Assembly (NCBI GenBank): GCA_027031185.1
Contig: JALVEF010000147.1
Span: forward strand, 1-14,122
Length of the DNA: 14,122 nucleotides
Direction of reading: 5' to 3'
Source: Saprospiraceae bacterium
GTDB lineage: Bacteria; Bacteroidota; Bacteroidia; Chitinophagales; Saprospiraceae
Shown: positions 6,392-14,122 of the stretch, one piece after another
How positions within the stretch are numbered: position 1 is the stretch's first letter
How the letters are laid out: each line of letters starts with the position of its first letter
Position numbers and translations under genes: made by a program
Notes under the pieces: generated by a model
Seen by the model: the letters and a program-made list of their open reading frames with translations, nothing else
What the model was told of the DNA's origin: nothing
The model's database searches: none

Positions 6392-8281
6392 ATGAAGCGA
6401 CAAAAAAGGAATGAAAATCCGCTGACGCTATTGCACACATCGTACAATGGCACAAGTGTGTCCGATCTGTGGCATGCTTGCCGGGTGTATTTGTTTACGG
6501 ATGATGCCTTGATGCGTCAGACACTGGAGATGGTGAGCCGGAGCCTTGCGCCGGATGACGAGCAGGCGCGTTTCCGCTATCTACACTATTTGGCGCTCTA
6601 CCATGTGCAGTATTATCGTCGGGAGCAGGCAGATGCGGCGTTTGCCGAGGGCCTTGTCCTGCTCAAAAAGATGCCGCAGGATGCGGCGGCGGATTTTTTG
6701 ATAGACTACATTGGGCATTTGTTGAATACGGAGCAGTTTGAAGAAGCCGCCCGCTACTTGACCGATGTCCGGCAAGGCCTGGCCGAAGCCATTGATTCGC
6801 CGCGCCTGAAGTTCAGGCTTTTGGTGCGCGAAGCATGGTGGAATTTTTTGCTTGGGCAGGAGGACGATGCATTAAGTTTGTGGTATCAGGCTCTGCATCT
6901 TTTTGAACCAATACAGGATGCTACTACCAAGGACAGGTATTTCCTCGCGTTGGCGTATGGGGGCTTGGGCCATATCTTTGAACAAAACGGCGATGCCAAG
7001 CAGGCGTTGGAGGCATACCAAAAGGCTGCAGACGTCTGTGAGCAGTACAAAATACTGACCCGGCTCTCCTGGCAGTTTTTCCGGATTGGCAATGCACTGG
7101 CCATGATGGGAGACAACAAACAAGCCATCGGCTTCTTTCGCCGTGCGTTACAAGTCGGTGATTCCAATGACTTGCTCCGCGCTAATGCGTTTGCCAACTG
7201 GGGGCGCTGCCTGTTTAATGAGGGCCTGCACAATCGCGCCAATCAGCTCTACGACAAAGCTGAAGCCACATTTAAGAACTATCCGGAGAAGTACGCCCAA
7301 AATATTGCGTTGATCCGGATGTGGAAAGCGGAAATCGCCAAAAAAAACAATGACTATGACCTGGCCTTGCAGTATCTCGAAGATGCGCTGATCTATGCCA
7401 CCAAGGCCGAAAGCTATTCCCGAATTGCGGATATCTATGCCGAAATATCCAATGTCTATGCGTACAAAAATCTGTTTGAGCAGGCCTTCCTCTACCAATT
7501 AAAACGGGTGGAGAACACTGAGAAGAGCCGTTCTGACAGGATGGAGCAGCGTTTGCGTGCGCTCAGTATCAAGTATCAAACCGAGCATCGAAAACAAGAG
7601 ATCGAGAAGCTTACGTACCAGACCAAAGCGCTCCAGCTCAAAGCCCTGCGGGCACAGATGAATCCGCACTTCCTCTTTAATGCACTCAACTCCATTCAAA
7701 GCTTTATCGCCTCCAATGATTCGCAGAAGGCGATTGGCTATCTCGCTTCTTTTGCCAAATTGATACGGCGTAGTCTCGAATATTCCGAGCTGGAGACCAT
7801 TTCCCTGGCCAAAGAAGTAGATTTCTTGGAGAACTATCTCTATATCAACAAGCACCTGCGCTTTCAGGACAAGCTCGATTACATTATTCGGGTGCCTGAT
7901 GACTTGCTGGAAGCAGACATTGGTATTCCCTCCATGATCATCCAACCCTATGTGGAGAATGCCATTGAACATGGCCTCCGCCCGCTAAAAGGAGGAAGAA
8001 TAGAGGTGAGTTTTGATCTGATGGATGACGGAACCACGCTCCGCTGTGTGGTCACGGACAACGGCGTCGGCCGGAACAACGCCGCTGAGGCAAAAAATCT
8101 GAATCCGGACTTACAATTGCACAAGTCCCGTGGTACGCAGATCACACTGGACCGGCTCAGTTTATTGGACAGCGATTTTGACCGCGATGATTTGGTCAAA
8201 ATTGAAGATTTGCTCGATCCCAACCAATACAAACACTGCGGCACCAAAGTGACCATACTTATCCCGCTGGACACCGAGTAG
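6392..8281 (+). CDS. Soluble TPR-sensor histidine kinase (LytS/His_kinase family)
   Basis: A 629-residue histidine kinase with no signal peptide and no hydrophobic segment long enough to cross a membrane, so it is predicted cytoplasmic. Residues 55-375 are helical TPR-like repeats (for example AYGGLGHIFEQNGDAKQALEAYQKA, near 189-212, and the next unit near 228-252). A charged coiled-coil linker follows at about 376-420. The kinase part has the His_kinase (PF06580) H-box LRAQMNPHFLFNALNSIQSF with phospho-acceptor His426, the N-box IQPYVENAIEHGL (Asn523), the G1 box DNGVGRN (556-562) and the G2-like GTQITLDRL (581-589). All key residues appear intact. Most Bacteroidota relatives with TPRs also carry a signal peptide and a membrane helix; here both are missing. 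No LytTR response regulator is in the window, so the kinase is an orphan locally. It starts 8 bp after the small ORF. The ligand is unknown; TPR folds bind peptides or proteins in other sensors. Confidence 0.92.
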   Translation: MKRQKRNENPLTLLHTSYNGTSVSDLWHACRVYLFTDDALMRQTLEMVSRSLAPDDEQARFRYLHYLALYHVQYYRREQADAAFAEGLVLLKKMPQDAAADFLIDYIGHLLNTEQFEEAARYLTDVRQGLAEAIDSPRLKFRLLVREAWWNFLLGQEDDALSLWYQALHLFEPIQDATTKDRYFLALAYGGLGHIFEQNGDAKQALEAYQKAADVCEQYKILTRLSWQFFRIGNALAMMGDNKQAIGFFRRALQVGDSNDLLRANAFANWGRCLFNEGLHNRANQLYDKAEATFKNYPEKYAQNIALIRMWKAEIAKKNNDYDLALQYLEDALIYATKAESYSRIADIYAEISNVYAYKNLFEQAFLYQLKRVENTEKSRSDRMEQRLRALSIKYQTEHRKQEIEKLTYQTKALQLKALRAQMNPHFLFNALNSIQSFIASNDSQKAIGYLASFAKLIRRSLEYSELETISLAKEVDFLENYLYINKHLRFQDKLDYIIRVPDDLLEADIGIPSMIIQPYVENAIEHGLRPLKGGRIEVSFDLMDDGTTLRCVVTDNGVGRNNAAEAKNLNPDLQLHKSRGTQITLDRLSLLDSDFDRDDLVKIEDLLDPNQYKHCGTKVTILIPLDTE

Positions 8282-8295
8282 CGAAGCCTTTCCCC

Positions 8296-8313
8296 GCCGC
8301 CCGTGAGGGCGGC
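8296..8313. terminator. Hairpin between convergent kinase and OsmC genes
   Basis: GCCGCCC (8296-8302), loop GTGA, GGGCGGC (8307-8313), 14 bp after the kinase stop and 10 bp beyond the OsmC stop on the other strand. The stem is strong, but only AAACTTT follows on the plus strand and no T-run on the minus strand. It probably helps end both transcripts, though it is not a textbook intrinsic terminator. Confidence 0.5.
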
Positions 8314-8323
8314 AAACTTTCAC

Positions 8324-8743
8324 TCACTGTTCGTATCGTATTTCAAAGGTGATGGGACAGTGCTTGCGCAACATGGCGGCTACGCCGCAGTACCGCTCCA
8401 GCGACAAATCCACGGCTTTTTTTACCTTGTCGGCCTTGGCTTCCACACCCGGCCCACCAACCCGGTATGTCAAATGAATAGAAGTATATACCTTGGGATG
8501 CTCCGTGGTTAGTTCCGCACGGGCGTCCACCGCAAAGCGGGTAAATGGCACCCGCATTTTCTTCATCAAAGCCGCCACGTCCATGCCCGTGCACCCCGTC
8601 AATGAGCTCAACAGGAGCAGCTTTGGACCCGGCCCCTCCCGTCTTTCACCCTCCGCGGCGCTGCCTTGAATCCTGAAATCAAAGCCGCCTATGTGTGTGT
8701 CAAACACTAAATCGTGTATCCAGTCAGTCGTCACTACGTGCAT
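8324..8743 (-). CDS. OsmC-family protein
   Basis: A 139-residue cytoplasmic protein of the OsmC/Ohr superfamily. Many members are thiol peroxidases that reduce organic hydroperoxides; others (YhfA-like) have no proven activity. Landmarks are a glycine/proline-rich EGPGPKLLLLSSLTGCTGMDVAALMKKM with Cys51, the later ERYCGVAAMLRKHCPITFEI with Cys119, and the terminal strand EIRYEQ. Cys51 and Cys119 are at the positions of the two redox cysteines; a third, Cys129, lies in the HCP motif seen in YhfA-like members. The length is full for the family. On the minus strand TTAATTTG (8760-8767), a 7/8 match to TAnnTTTG, ends 16 bp before the start codon and may be its promoter. The gene is divergent from the surface protein at 8855 and convergent with the kinase. 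Whether it acts as a peroxidase cannot be decided here. Confidence 0.9.
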   Translation of the reverse strand: MHVVTTDWIHDLVFDTHIGGFDFRIQGSAAEGERREGPGPKLLLLSSLTGCTGMDVAALMKKMRVPFTRFAVDARAELTTEHPKVYTSIHLTYRVGGPGVEAKADKVKKAVDLSLERYCGVAAMLRKHCPITFEIRYEQ

Positions 8744-8773
8744 CGTCTCGTTCGTCTTTCAAATTAAGAAAAT

Positions 8774-8807
8774 TTTGTATCTGTTTCTTGGATTCGCAGT
8801 ACATTTG
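8774..8807 (+). promoter_or_regulatory. Promoter of the CxxCH surface protein gene
   Basis: TTTG at 8774-8777 and TACATTTG at 8800-8807 (exact TAnnTTTG) are separated by 22 bp, close to the usual Bacteroidota spacing. Transcription would begin near 8814, almost on the ATG at 8816, which argues for the downstream start at 8855. Confidence 0.6.
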
Positions 8808-8832
8808 CCACTCACATGGAAGTACTGTCTTA

Positions 8833-8845
8833 TTTCACTCAAAAC
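8833..8845 (+). promoter_or_regulatory. Leader motif TTTCACTCAAAAC (surface protein)
   Basis: Second copy of the 13-mer found at 4129-4141 before the porin. In both cases it ends exactly 9 bp before the ATG and begins 24-25 bp after the -7 element. The downstream sequence (CGAACAAAA) is A-rich, as in many Bacteroidota translation start regions. Confidence 0.55.
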
Positions 8846-8854
8846 CGAACAAAA

Positions 8855-10846
8855 ATGAACCGGAAAAGTTACTTTTTCAATCCGCTCACTGTCGCTGCTA
8901 TCGTCGCGACATTGACAGGAATGGCATTTCTCTTCTCGTCTTACTCATCCCAACCACCTACCGGCAAGACCGGTGCTCCCGGTGAGAGCACCTGCATGGA
9001 TTGCCACAATATGCCCTCACCTGATTATGCGGGGCATATCCTCATCGAAGGCATCCCAAATCCCGCCTATGCCGGCCAGACTTACAACGTAACACTTCGC
9101 GTCGTCTCTACCAATGTCCGTCCCGAGCGCGCCGGCTTCGAAGTCACCGCGCTGGGCAGTGACAACCAGCAGATTGGTAATCTCTTTGTCCTAGACCCGG
9201 CTGTGACCAACTATGCGCAAGTCAACGGGCGGGAATACATCCGCCACAAAACAGCGCCTGCCGACTTTGGAAATAGTGATACTGTCAGCTGGCAGATGCA
9301 GTGGAAGGCGCCGGATACCTCTGCTACCGCCGTCTTTTATGCGGCTGCCGTACTGGCCAATGGAGCAAATGGCAACCAGGGCGACAATGTGATCCAGACA
9401 AGCTATCAAGTGGCCGTAGTACCGCCGCCCCCGCCCTCCGTGGTGATTGATAACGTGACGAGCCCGACTTGTCACGGAATGGCCAATGGCGTGCTGCATG
9501 CATCGGTACAAAATCCCATCTTTCCGGTCTCTTACCTTTGGAATACGGGAGACACGATCGCCTGGCTGTACAACATATCCGCGGGCGATTACAGCGTCAC
9601 CGTCACCTTCGGGGACGGTAGTCAGGACTCGGCCTCCGTCACGCTGACCGAACCCGATTCGCTTACCATCAACCTAAATGCTTCCTCGTCCATACTCCCT
9701 TGTGGGGATTCCGTACTCTTGACAGTGGATGTGACCGGCGGGACGCCGCCCTATACTTTTGTGCTCAATACCGGGGATACCACCAGTATAGACTCCATGT
9801 ACGTCTATCAGCCGGGATATTACTGCGTGGCGGTGTACGATGCCAACCAGTGCGTAGCCAACGACTGCGTTGGTATCAACAACGACCCGAATGGTATATA
9901 TTGCAACGGCATCACTTATGACACCATCGGTTGTAATACGTCTGGCCCGGTGCATCTACATGCCGGCGCTTTCTCACAGAATGATAGCATCACCTACCAA
10001 TGGTCCGGCCCAAATGGATTTTCATCCACCGATGAAAATCCGGTTTATACCGAGCCGGGCACTTATTCGTTGGTGGCTACCTTGTCCAACGGCTGCTCGT
10101 GTGCGTCCACTGTGGACGTGGAAGTATTTGACACCTTGATCATTCAGCTGACGGAAGTCTATCCCGCCACTTGTATTTATACCGCGGACGGCTCTATTGA
10201 CGGCGAAGTGATAAAAGGCGAAATAGGGCCTTTTACAGTTGTTCCCCCGATAGACGGTGACAATCTGCCGCCGGGTGACTATTCCGTGACGGTGACCAAC
10301 GGTGTCGGGTGTAGTACCGTCGTGGACTTTACCATTGGCAGCCCGGATTCGGTACAGGTGACCGTGGACACCATTCTGCCCGAAGTTGATTCGATGGCCA
10401 ACGGTGCAATCGAAATCACGACAAGCGGAGGCACACCGCCGTATAATTGGATATGGTTATCACCTGGCGGTGATACGGTAGCGACAGAGGATATTTCAGG
10501 GCTGAGTGCCGGAGACTACCAATTGATCGTGGTGGATAGTGCCGGATGTGAATTTGCTTTCGGCCCATTTACCGTGTCCAATATTGTGGCGACGGGTGAA
10601 GTCCGGGATGCCGCCGCCATTAGTTTGCGACCCAATCCGGCCGGGGATAAGGTGATGCTCCGGCAGGACGCGCCGATGCACTGGGATGTAGCGGTGTATG
10701 ATATGTACAATCGCCTGATTTACAGCTTCCGCCTGACGGACAAGCAATACCGCTTGGATGTACGCACCTGGCCGGTGGGCATATATCGCCTGGTATTCCG
10801 GCAAGGTGACCGGTGGGTGGTTCGCACCCTGTTGGTGCAGCATTGA
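8855..10846 (+). CDS. T9SS-sorted surface protein with CxxCH and SprB-like repeats
   Basis: A 663-residue exported protein. I start it at 8855, not the in-frame ATG at 8816: the predicted transcription start almost meets 8816, the leader motif lies between, and the 8855 start gives a compact signal sequence (MNRKSYFFNPLTVAAIVATL, to about residue 32). Next comes TGAPGESTCMDCHN with a CxxCH haem-c motif (Cys47, Cys50, His51), then a Reeler/choice-of-anchor-V-like domain to about 188. After the proline run VPPPPPS come SprB-like repeats: about 196-272 (SPTCHGMANGVLHASV ... ISAGDYSVTVTFGD) and about 500-576 (MANGAIEITTSGGTPPYNW ... LSAGDYQLIVVDSAGC), with looser related units between, the middle being Cys-rich. 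The end, about 588-663, is a T9SS type A sorting domain (SLRPNPAGDKVML ... WPVGIYRLVF). It is probably attached to the cell surface. Whether haem is bound is not shown; the motif and its context are suggestive. Confidence 0.9.
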   Translation: MNRKSYFFNPLTVAAIVATLTGMAFLFSSYSSQPPTGKTGAPGESTCMDCHNMPSPDYAGHILIEGIPNPAYAGQTYNVTLRVVSTNVRPERAGFEVTALGSDNQQIGNLFVLDPAVTNYAQVNGREYIRHKTAPADFGNSDTVSWQMQWKAPDTSATAVFYAAAVLANGANGNQGDNVIQTSYQVAVVPPPPPSVVIDNVTSPTCHGMANGVLHASVQNPIFPVSYLWNTGDTIAWLYNISAGDYSVTVTFGDGSQDSASVTLTEPDSLTINLNASSSILPCGDSVLLTVDVTGGTPPYTFVLNTGDTTSIDSMYVYQPGYYCVAVYDANQCVANDCVGINNDPNGIYCNGITYDTIGCNTSGPVHLHAGAFSQNDSITYQWSGPNGFSSTDENPVYTEPGTYSLVATLSNGCSCASTVDVEVFDTLIIQLTEVYPATCIYTADGSIDGEVIKGEIGPFTVVPPIDGDNLPPGDYSVTVTNGVGCSTVVDFTIGSPDSVQVTVDTILPEVDSMANGAIEITTSGGTPPYNWIWLSPGGDTVATEDISGLSAGDYQLIVVDSAGCEFAFGPFTVSNIVATGEVRDAAAISLRPNPAGDKVMLRQDAPMHWDVAVYDMYNRLIYSFRLTDKQYRLDVRTWPVGIYRLVFRQGDRWVVRTLLVQH

Positions 10847-10959
10847 CTGGGTGAAAAGATGACCGGGTTTTCTTCCGCCCGGCCTTCTCGTTAGATGGAG
10901 GAATCGAGAAATTGAAGAACCGGAAAAGCCGGAATTTTTGGAGTGAGCTCTTCAATCCA

Positions 10960-11000
10960 AAAAGAGAAAGATGGCCGGGTTGCGGCCATCTTTCTCTTTT
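10960..11000. terminator. Bidirectional intrinsic terminator
   Basis: AAAAGAGAAAGATGGCC (10960-10976) and GGCCATCTTTCTCTTTT (10984-11000) form a perfect 17-bp stem with a 7-nt loop. It lies between the convergent surface protein gene (ending 10846) and the barrel gene (ending 11020). The A-rich arm on one side and the T-rich arm on the other let it work in both directions. A weaker hairpin (CCGGG/CCCGG, about 10863-10881) lies just after the plus-strand gene. Confidence 0.93.
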
Positions 11001-11019
11001 GAAAAGCTTTTATCCCCGG

Positions 11020-12363
11020 TCACCCCAGCGTGTAGATAGTAGATGTTTGCATGATGCGCCCAAATTGGAAGATCAGGCCGGTGCGGAAGTGCAAGCTTGT
11101 CGCCGACCGGGGCAGCAGGAAGCCCAACACATTGTCAGATACCATGAAAAATCGCACCGGGCCTGCCTTGACGGTGGCGTTGAGGCCGAGGTGATTGATC
11201 TGTTTGTTTTGGAAGGATAGCATTCCGCCCACAGAGGCCCAGTCGGCCATCTGATAGTTGGCACCCAGTGCCAATGCCGGCATCCACATACCGGCTACGG
11301 GCGTGACATCTACCAGGCCGGAGAAGGTGGTGCGCTCGTTAGATCTCCAAGTGCCGCCAACATAGATGCGGGGCGAGAGGTGAGAAGTAAAAGCCCCGAA
11401 TGATTTTTCCAGCCCGACAAATTTCTGGATGGAGTCCAGCATGCCGGCGAGCGAAGCGGTGTCCAAAGTGGCCAGGCTTTCGATACGGACACCGTCATAG
11501 CGTCTGGTGCCGTGACTTTCAAAGCTCTGTCCTTCTTTCCATTTGATCCGGCCAATATCGCTGACGGCACCAAACAGTGTGACCTCGTCATTCATCCGGT
11601 ACACGGCGCCAAGATCCACACCGAGGCCAAAACCGGCGTTGCCGAAGCCGGGCTTGTAGGACATATCCGCAAAGCTTACATTATTGGTAGTGGTATCCAC
11701 ATCGGCGAAGCGACTGGCATGCACTACATAATCGGTGGTCAGATTCAAGGCATAGTAATCGCCTTCGGTCATTAGTCCTACGTAGTCAGACTCCGTGACG
11801 AGCGCTCTTTCCCCAAAAAGGAGATTGACCCGCCCGCCAATAGTCCATTGCTCCATGTTGTAGGCGTATCCCAAGCCCAGTTTGTCATATTCCTGGATAT
11901 CAATAGCAGGGCCTATGGACAATTGTTGGCCGACATAAGGGCCATTGCCGTGGAGCAGCAGCTTGATGCCGTCGCGGGTATAGTTGAGGCCGGCGCGGGC
12001 GTTCATGCTGTACTGCAACGAGACGTAGTGGTTGTTCCAACGAAATCCGGCAGACAACAGGTCAAGCGTAAATTCGGCGGCAAATACATTGCGGGTATCG
12101 AATTGGTTCATCTCCATACCACCGAGTATTTTGTATTTGCCTGATGCCTGCTTTTCGAAAAGCTTGTCAAAGCTGGGGCCAGAGTGCATCATGCCGAATT
12201 CGGGTGACGGAGCAGATACCGACCACTCGGTCTCGGGCAGGAAGGCAGGATTGGCATTGGACAGGCCCGGGAGCATCAGCAGCTGGGTGCTCAGGCTTTG
12301 CTGGGCACTTGCCGGGACACTCAGCAATCCCGCACAGCAAATCGTGTACAATATCTTCTTCAT
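11020..12363 (-). CDS. DUF5723-like outer-membrane beta-barrel protein
   Basis: A 447-residue outer-membrane protein resembling the DUF5723 family, barrels found in Bacteroidota. I choose the start at 12363, which opens with the signal peptide MKKILYTICCAGLLSVPASA (cleavage before QQ). A longer in-frame start at 12423 would add 20 residues before this signal and overlap the upstream gene. The mature part begins with a segment containing NANPAFLP (residues 36-43), as is usual in FadL/PorV-like barrels, followed by alternating polar/hydrophobic strands throughout (for example VSLQYSMNARAGLNYTRDGI, GLGVDLGAVYRMNDEVTLFG, MWMPALALGANYQMADWASV). It begins 28 bp after the lipoprotein gene stops, so the two form an operon. 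The function is unknown; a role with its lipoprotein partner in envelope transport is inference. Confidence 0.82.
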   Translation of the reverse strand: MKKILYTICCAGLLSVPASAQQSLSTQLLMLPGLSNANPAFLPETEWSVSAPSPEFGMMHSGPSFDKLFEKQASGKYKILGGMEMNQFDTRNVFAAEFTLDLLSAGFRWNNHYVSLQYSMNARAGLNYTRDGIKLLLHGNGPYVGQQLSIGPAIDIQEYDKLGLGYAYNMEQWTIGGRVNLLFGERALVTESDYVGLMTEGDYYALNLTTDYVVHASRFADVDTTTNNVSFADMSYKPGFGNAGFGLGVDLGAVYRMNDEVTLFGAVSDIGRIKWKEGQSFESHGTRRYDGVRIESLATLDTASLAGMLDSIQKFVGLEKSFGAFTSHLSPRIYVGGTWRSNERTTFSGLVDVTPVAGMWMPALALGANYQMADWASVGGMLSFQNKQINHLGLNATVKAGPVRFFMVSDNVLGFLLPRSATSLHFRTGLIFQFGRIMQTSTIYTLG

Positions 12364-12391
12364 TGGTATTGCATTATGGTTTTCGAATGGG

Positions 12392-13903
12392 TTACGGCAG
12401 GGCCACCAGTTTGAGGCCGGCATTCAAGATGACGCCCTGGCCCTTTTTGATGATGACAGGCACCTGTCCTTCTGATGTGCTGGCGAAAGTAGTGGTCAGG
12501 ATGACTTCGGTCGCGGGTTTGATGCGCTCCCATCGCTCGGCACTGATCGGGATTTCTTCTTGCCAGTCCGAGGCCTGAATGACCTGTCCGTCGGGATCTA
12601 CTTTGGCGGCATCAATGACCATCACGCCGTTGGAAGCAACCAGAGAGTCCAGGATGATGCCGGCTTCGTCCTTGAAATAGAGCTGGATGCGGGCGTTCAA
12701 GGGTATTTGGTTGTGGGCTTGAAATTTGATGGCCGCCGATTTTATTCTATCATCAGTGGAGAAGTGAACGCCAAATTTTTTGGTTACACGGAAGTCCGTC
12801 ACTTTGCCTTCGAAGGGCAGCTTGGCCTGAATGTGCAGTTTCATACCGGCATCTTTGGTCATAAAGCCTTCAGACTGGCCTTGTGGGCATAGCTCAACGG
12901 AAGTCTGAGAGAGGGAAAGGTGTGTCGGCAGGGCCTCGGTGACGGCGACGATATTAGAATTGGACTTGTCCATGGTAGCCTGGCTGACGACCCAATCGCC
13001 GATATGATTTATATCGGGGTGGCCGATGCCGAAACCATTTTCGGTGAGATGACCGGTAAAGTTGATAAGGTCTCCGTGAATGGTAGTGGCGACGATGTGG
13101 TCCAGGTTCATTTTGGCCGGCAATCCCACAGAGTTGTTGATGGTAAAGTCAATGGTGGGATCGGTGAAGGTGACCGTGCCGTTGTCCGGATAGTGGTCAA
13201 AAAAGCCGATATTAAGATTCGGGATGTCCAACGCGATGACCTGATTGTCCCAAATTCCGTCAATGAAGTTCATCTTGACATCTCGCGGGCTGAATAGGGC
13301 CAAATTTAATGGTACGGTTTGTCCGTTTTGATTGGTGGCCGCATAGGTGATAGTGAGCGGACCGTGTTTCATGTCCAGCGTATAGCCGTCCAGATCAAAA
13401 TAGGCCTCGACGCGCGCGGGGAAGGTCCCTGAGTATGTAATCAACAGATCTTGCTGAAACGGTACGCCGTTTTTGGTCAGTTTGTCCGCGGTAATGGATA
13501 CGGCCACGTTTTCCGGAGTGTCGTTGTTTTCGAAGAACAGGCGCAGCTGTCCGCTTTCGATATGTGCTTCTTTGATGAGCACGCCCGGAGCAGTCACTTC
13601 GGAAATGACAGTCTCAGGATAAACCAAGGAAATGTCCGCATCGGGCAAATCAGGAATTTGAATGGGAATGTCCATTCCGGTTTCATAAAGCAGTCCCATG
13701 CGGTCATCATCAAAGATGACCAGGGCGTTGCTATCCTGGCCTTTTGAAATGAGGTCAGACAGTGTGGTTTCTGATGTGAAAATTGGGAAGGCCAGATCTA
13801 CTGTCTCGCGCTCCACTTCGATGTCTTGTGGAGGCTTGCATCCTACCAATGCTATCAGGCCGGTCAATATGCCTGCCAGCACTATCCTCTTAATTGTCTC
13901 CAT
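12392..13903 (-). CDS. Large lipoprotein, partner of the DUF5723-like barrel
   Basis: A 503-residue lipoprotein with no enzyme motif I recognise. The N-terminus METIKRIVLAGILTGLIALVGC gives a lipobox LVGC with lipidated Cys22. The mature protein is beta-rich, with many short alternating strands and polar loops (YTLDMKHGPLTITYAATNQN, VTFTDPTIDFTINNSVGLPA, IDFTINNSVGLPAKMNLDHI), which suggests stacked beta-sandwich domains. Two Cys remain (Cys22 at the lipobox and one near residue 342, VELCPQGQ). The last third is Lys/Asp-rich. It is the first gene of a minus-strand operon, followed after 28 bp by the DUF5723-like barrel; such a lipoprotein-plus-barrel layout is common in Bacteroidota envelope systems. 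No sorting domain is present. The start at 13903 follows an A/T-rich leader (ATTCTAATTACATG) with no Shine-Dalgarno. Confidence 0.85.
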   Translation of the reverse strand: METIKRIVLAGILTGLIALVGCKPPQDIEVERETVDLAFPIFTSETTLSDLISKGQDSNALVIFDDDRMGLLYETGMDIPIQIPDLPDADISLVYPETVISEVTAPGVLIKEAHIESGQLRLFFENNDTPENVAVSITADKLTKNGVPFQQDLLITYSGTFPARVEAYFDLDGYTLDMKHGPLTITYAATNQNGQTVPLNLALFSPRDVKMNFIDGIWDNQVIALDIPNLNIGFFDHYPDNGTVTFTDPTIDFTINNSVGLPAKMNLDHIVATTIHGDLINFTGHLTENGFGIGHPDINHIGDWVVSQATMDKSNSNIVAVTEALPTHLSLSQTSVELCPQGQSEGFMTKDAGMKLHIQAKLPFEGKVTDFRVTKKFGVHFSTDDRIKSAAIKFQAHNQIPLNARIQLYFKDEAGIILDSLVASNGVMVIDAAKVDPDGQVIQASDWQEEIPISAERWERIKPATEVILTTTFASTSEGQVPVIIKKGQGVILNAGLKLVALP

Positions 13904-14122
13904 GTAATTAGAATTTGGGTTATAGGGATTGATGCCACTTGTAGGCCAGGACAGGCAACTACGAGGGCACAGGTGTGCAGGGCTCCGGTAAAAAATTCTG
14001 TAAAATCATTGCTATAACATCAAATATTCGGCCAAAATGGCAGATTATTGTAAATTGTAATGCGTAAGTGGGTGGCTGTTAATTGATAATTGGTTGAATT
14101 GTCCCGCACTTACGGATTGATG
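13904..14122. other. Upstream region of the lipoprotein operon
   Basis: No gene is seen in these 219 bp. They are the promoter and leader region of the minus-strand operon. The best candidate on that strand is AATATTTG (14021-14028, 7/8 match to TAnnTTTG) with TTTA 22 bp farther upstream (14051-14054), about 117 bp before the start codon. The last ~80 bp are AT-rich. This promoter is a weak call. Confidence 0.4.

Noticed and set aside
8816..8854. Earlier start of the CxxCH protein at 8816
   Set aside because: The predicted transcription start is almost at this ATG, it would put 13 polar residues before the signal sequence, and the conserved leader motif would become coding.
12364..12423. Earlier start of the DUF5723-like gene at 12423
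   Set aside because: It would add 20 residues before a clear signal peptide and overlap the upstream gene.

Overview
The window looks like a chromosomal segment of a Bacteroidota bacterium, most likely from the Saprospiria/Lewinella-type marine or sludge lineages. This rests on two proteins with type IX secretion (T9SS) C-terminal sorting domains, SprB-like repeats, a Porin_O_P outer-membrane porin, a DUF5723-type outer-membrane protein paired with a lipoprotein, a LytS-family (His_kinase) sensor with TPRs, and promoters of the Bacteroidota type (TTTG-N~20-TAnnTTTG) with A-rich, Shine-Dalgarno-poor leaders. The exact genus cannot be read from the sequence.

Layout. 1-362: repeat-rich non-coding DNA (35-bp direct repeats, an octamer array). 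363-3524, minus strand: a 914-aa secreted Asp-box beta-propeller protein, its terminator, then a SUI1/YciH translation factor. 3525-4150: a second repeat-rich intergenic stretch, with a Bacteroidota promoter at each end. 4151-5904, plus strand: an operon of a Porin_O_P porin and a rhodanese-domain lipoprotein, closed by a strong terminator. 5979-8281, plus strand: a promoter region, a possible 40-codon peptide gene, and 8 bp later a soluble TPR-histidine kinase. 8324-8743, minus: an OsmC-family protein. 8855-10846, plus: a T9SS-sorted surface protein with one CxxCH haem-binding motif. 11020-13903, minus: a lipoprotein and DUF5723 barrel operon. A 17-bp-stem hairpin separates it from the convergent surface-protein gene. 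13904-14122 is AT-rich and non-coding.

Most genes belong to the cell envelope: outer-membrane barrels, lipoproteins and T9SS cargo. Only SUI1, OsmC and the kinase are cytoplasmic.

The two observations most worth following are (1) the small-ORF/TPR-kinase unit, a membrane-free LytS kinase with an RRNPP-like TPR sensor directly behind a tiny basic ORF and an inverted repeat that could couple their translation, and (2) an identical 13-nt leader motif at the same distance from the start codons of the porin and the CxxCH surface protein. No complete mobile element, CRISPR array, tRNA or rRNA was seen.
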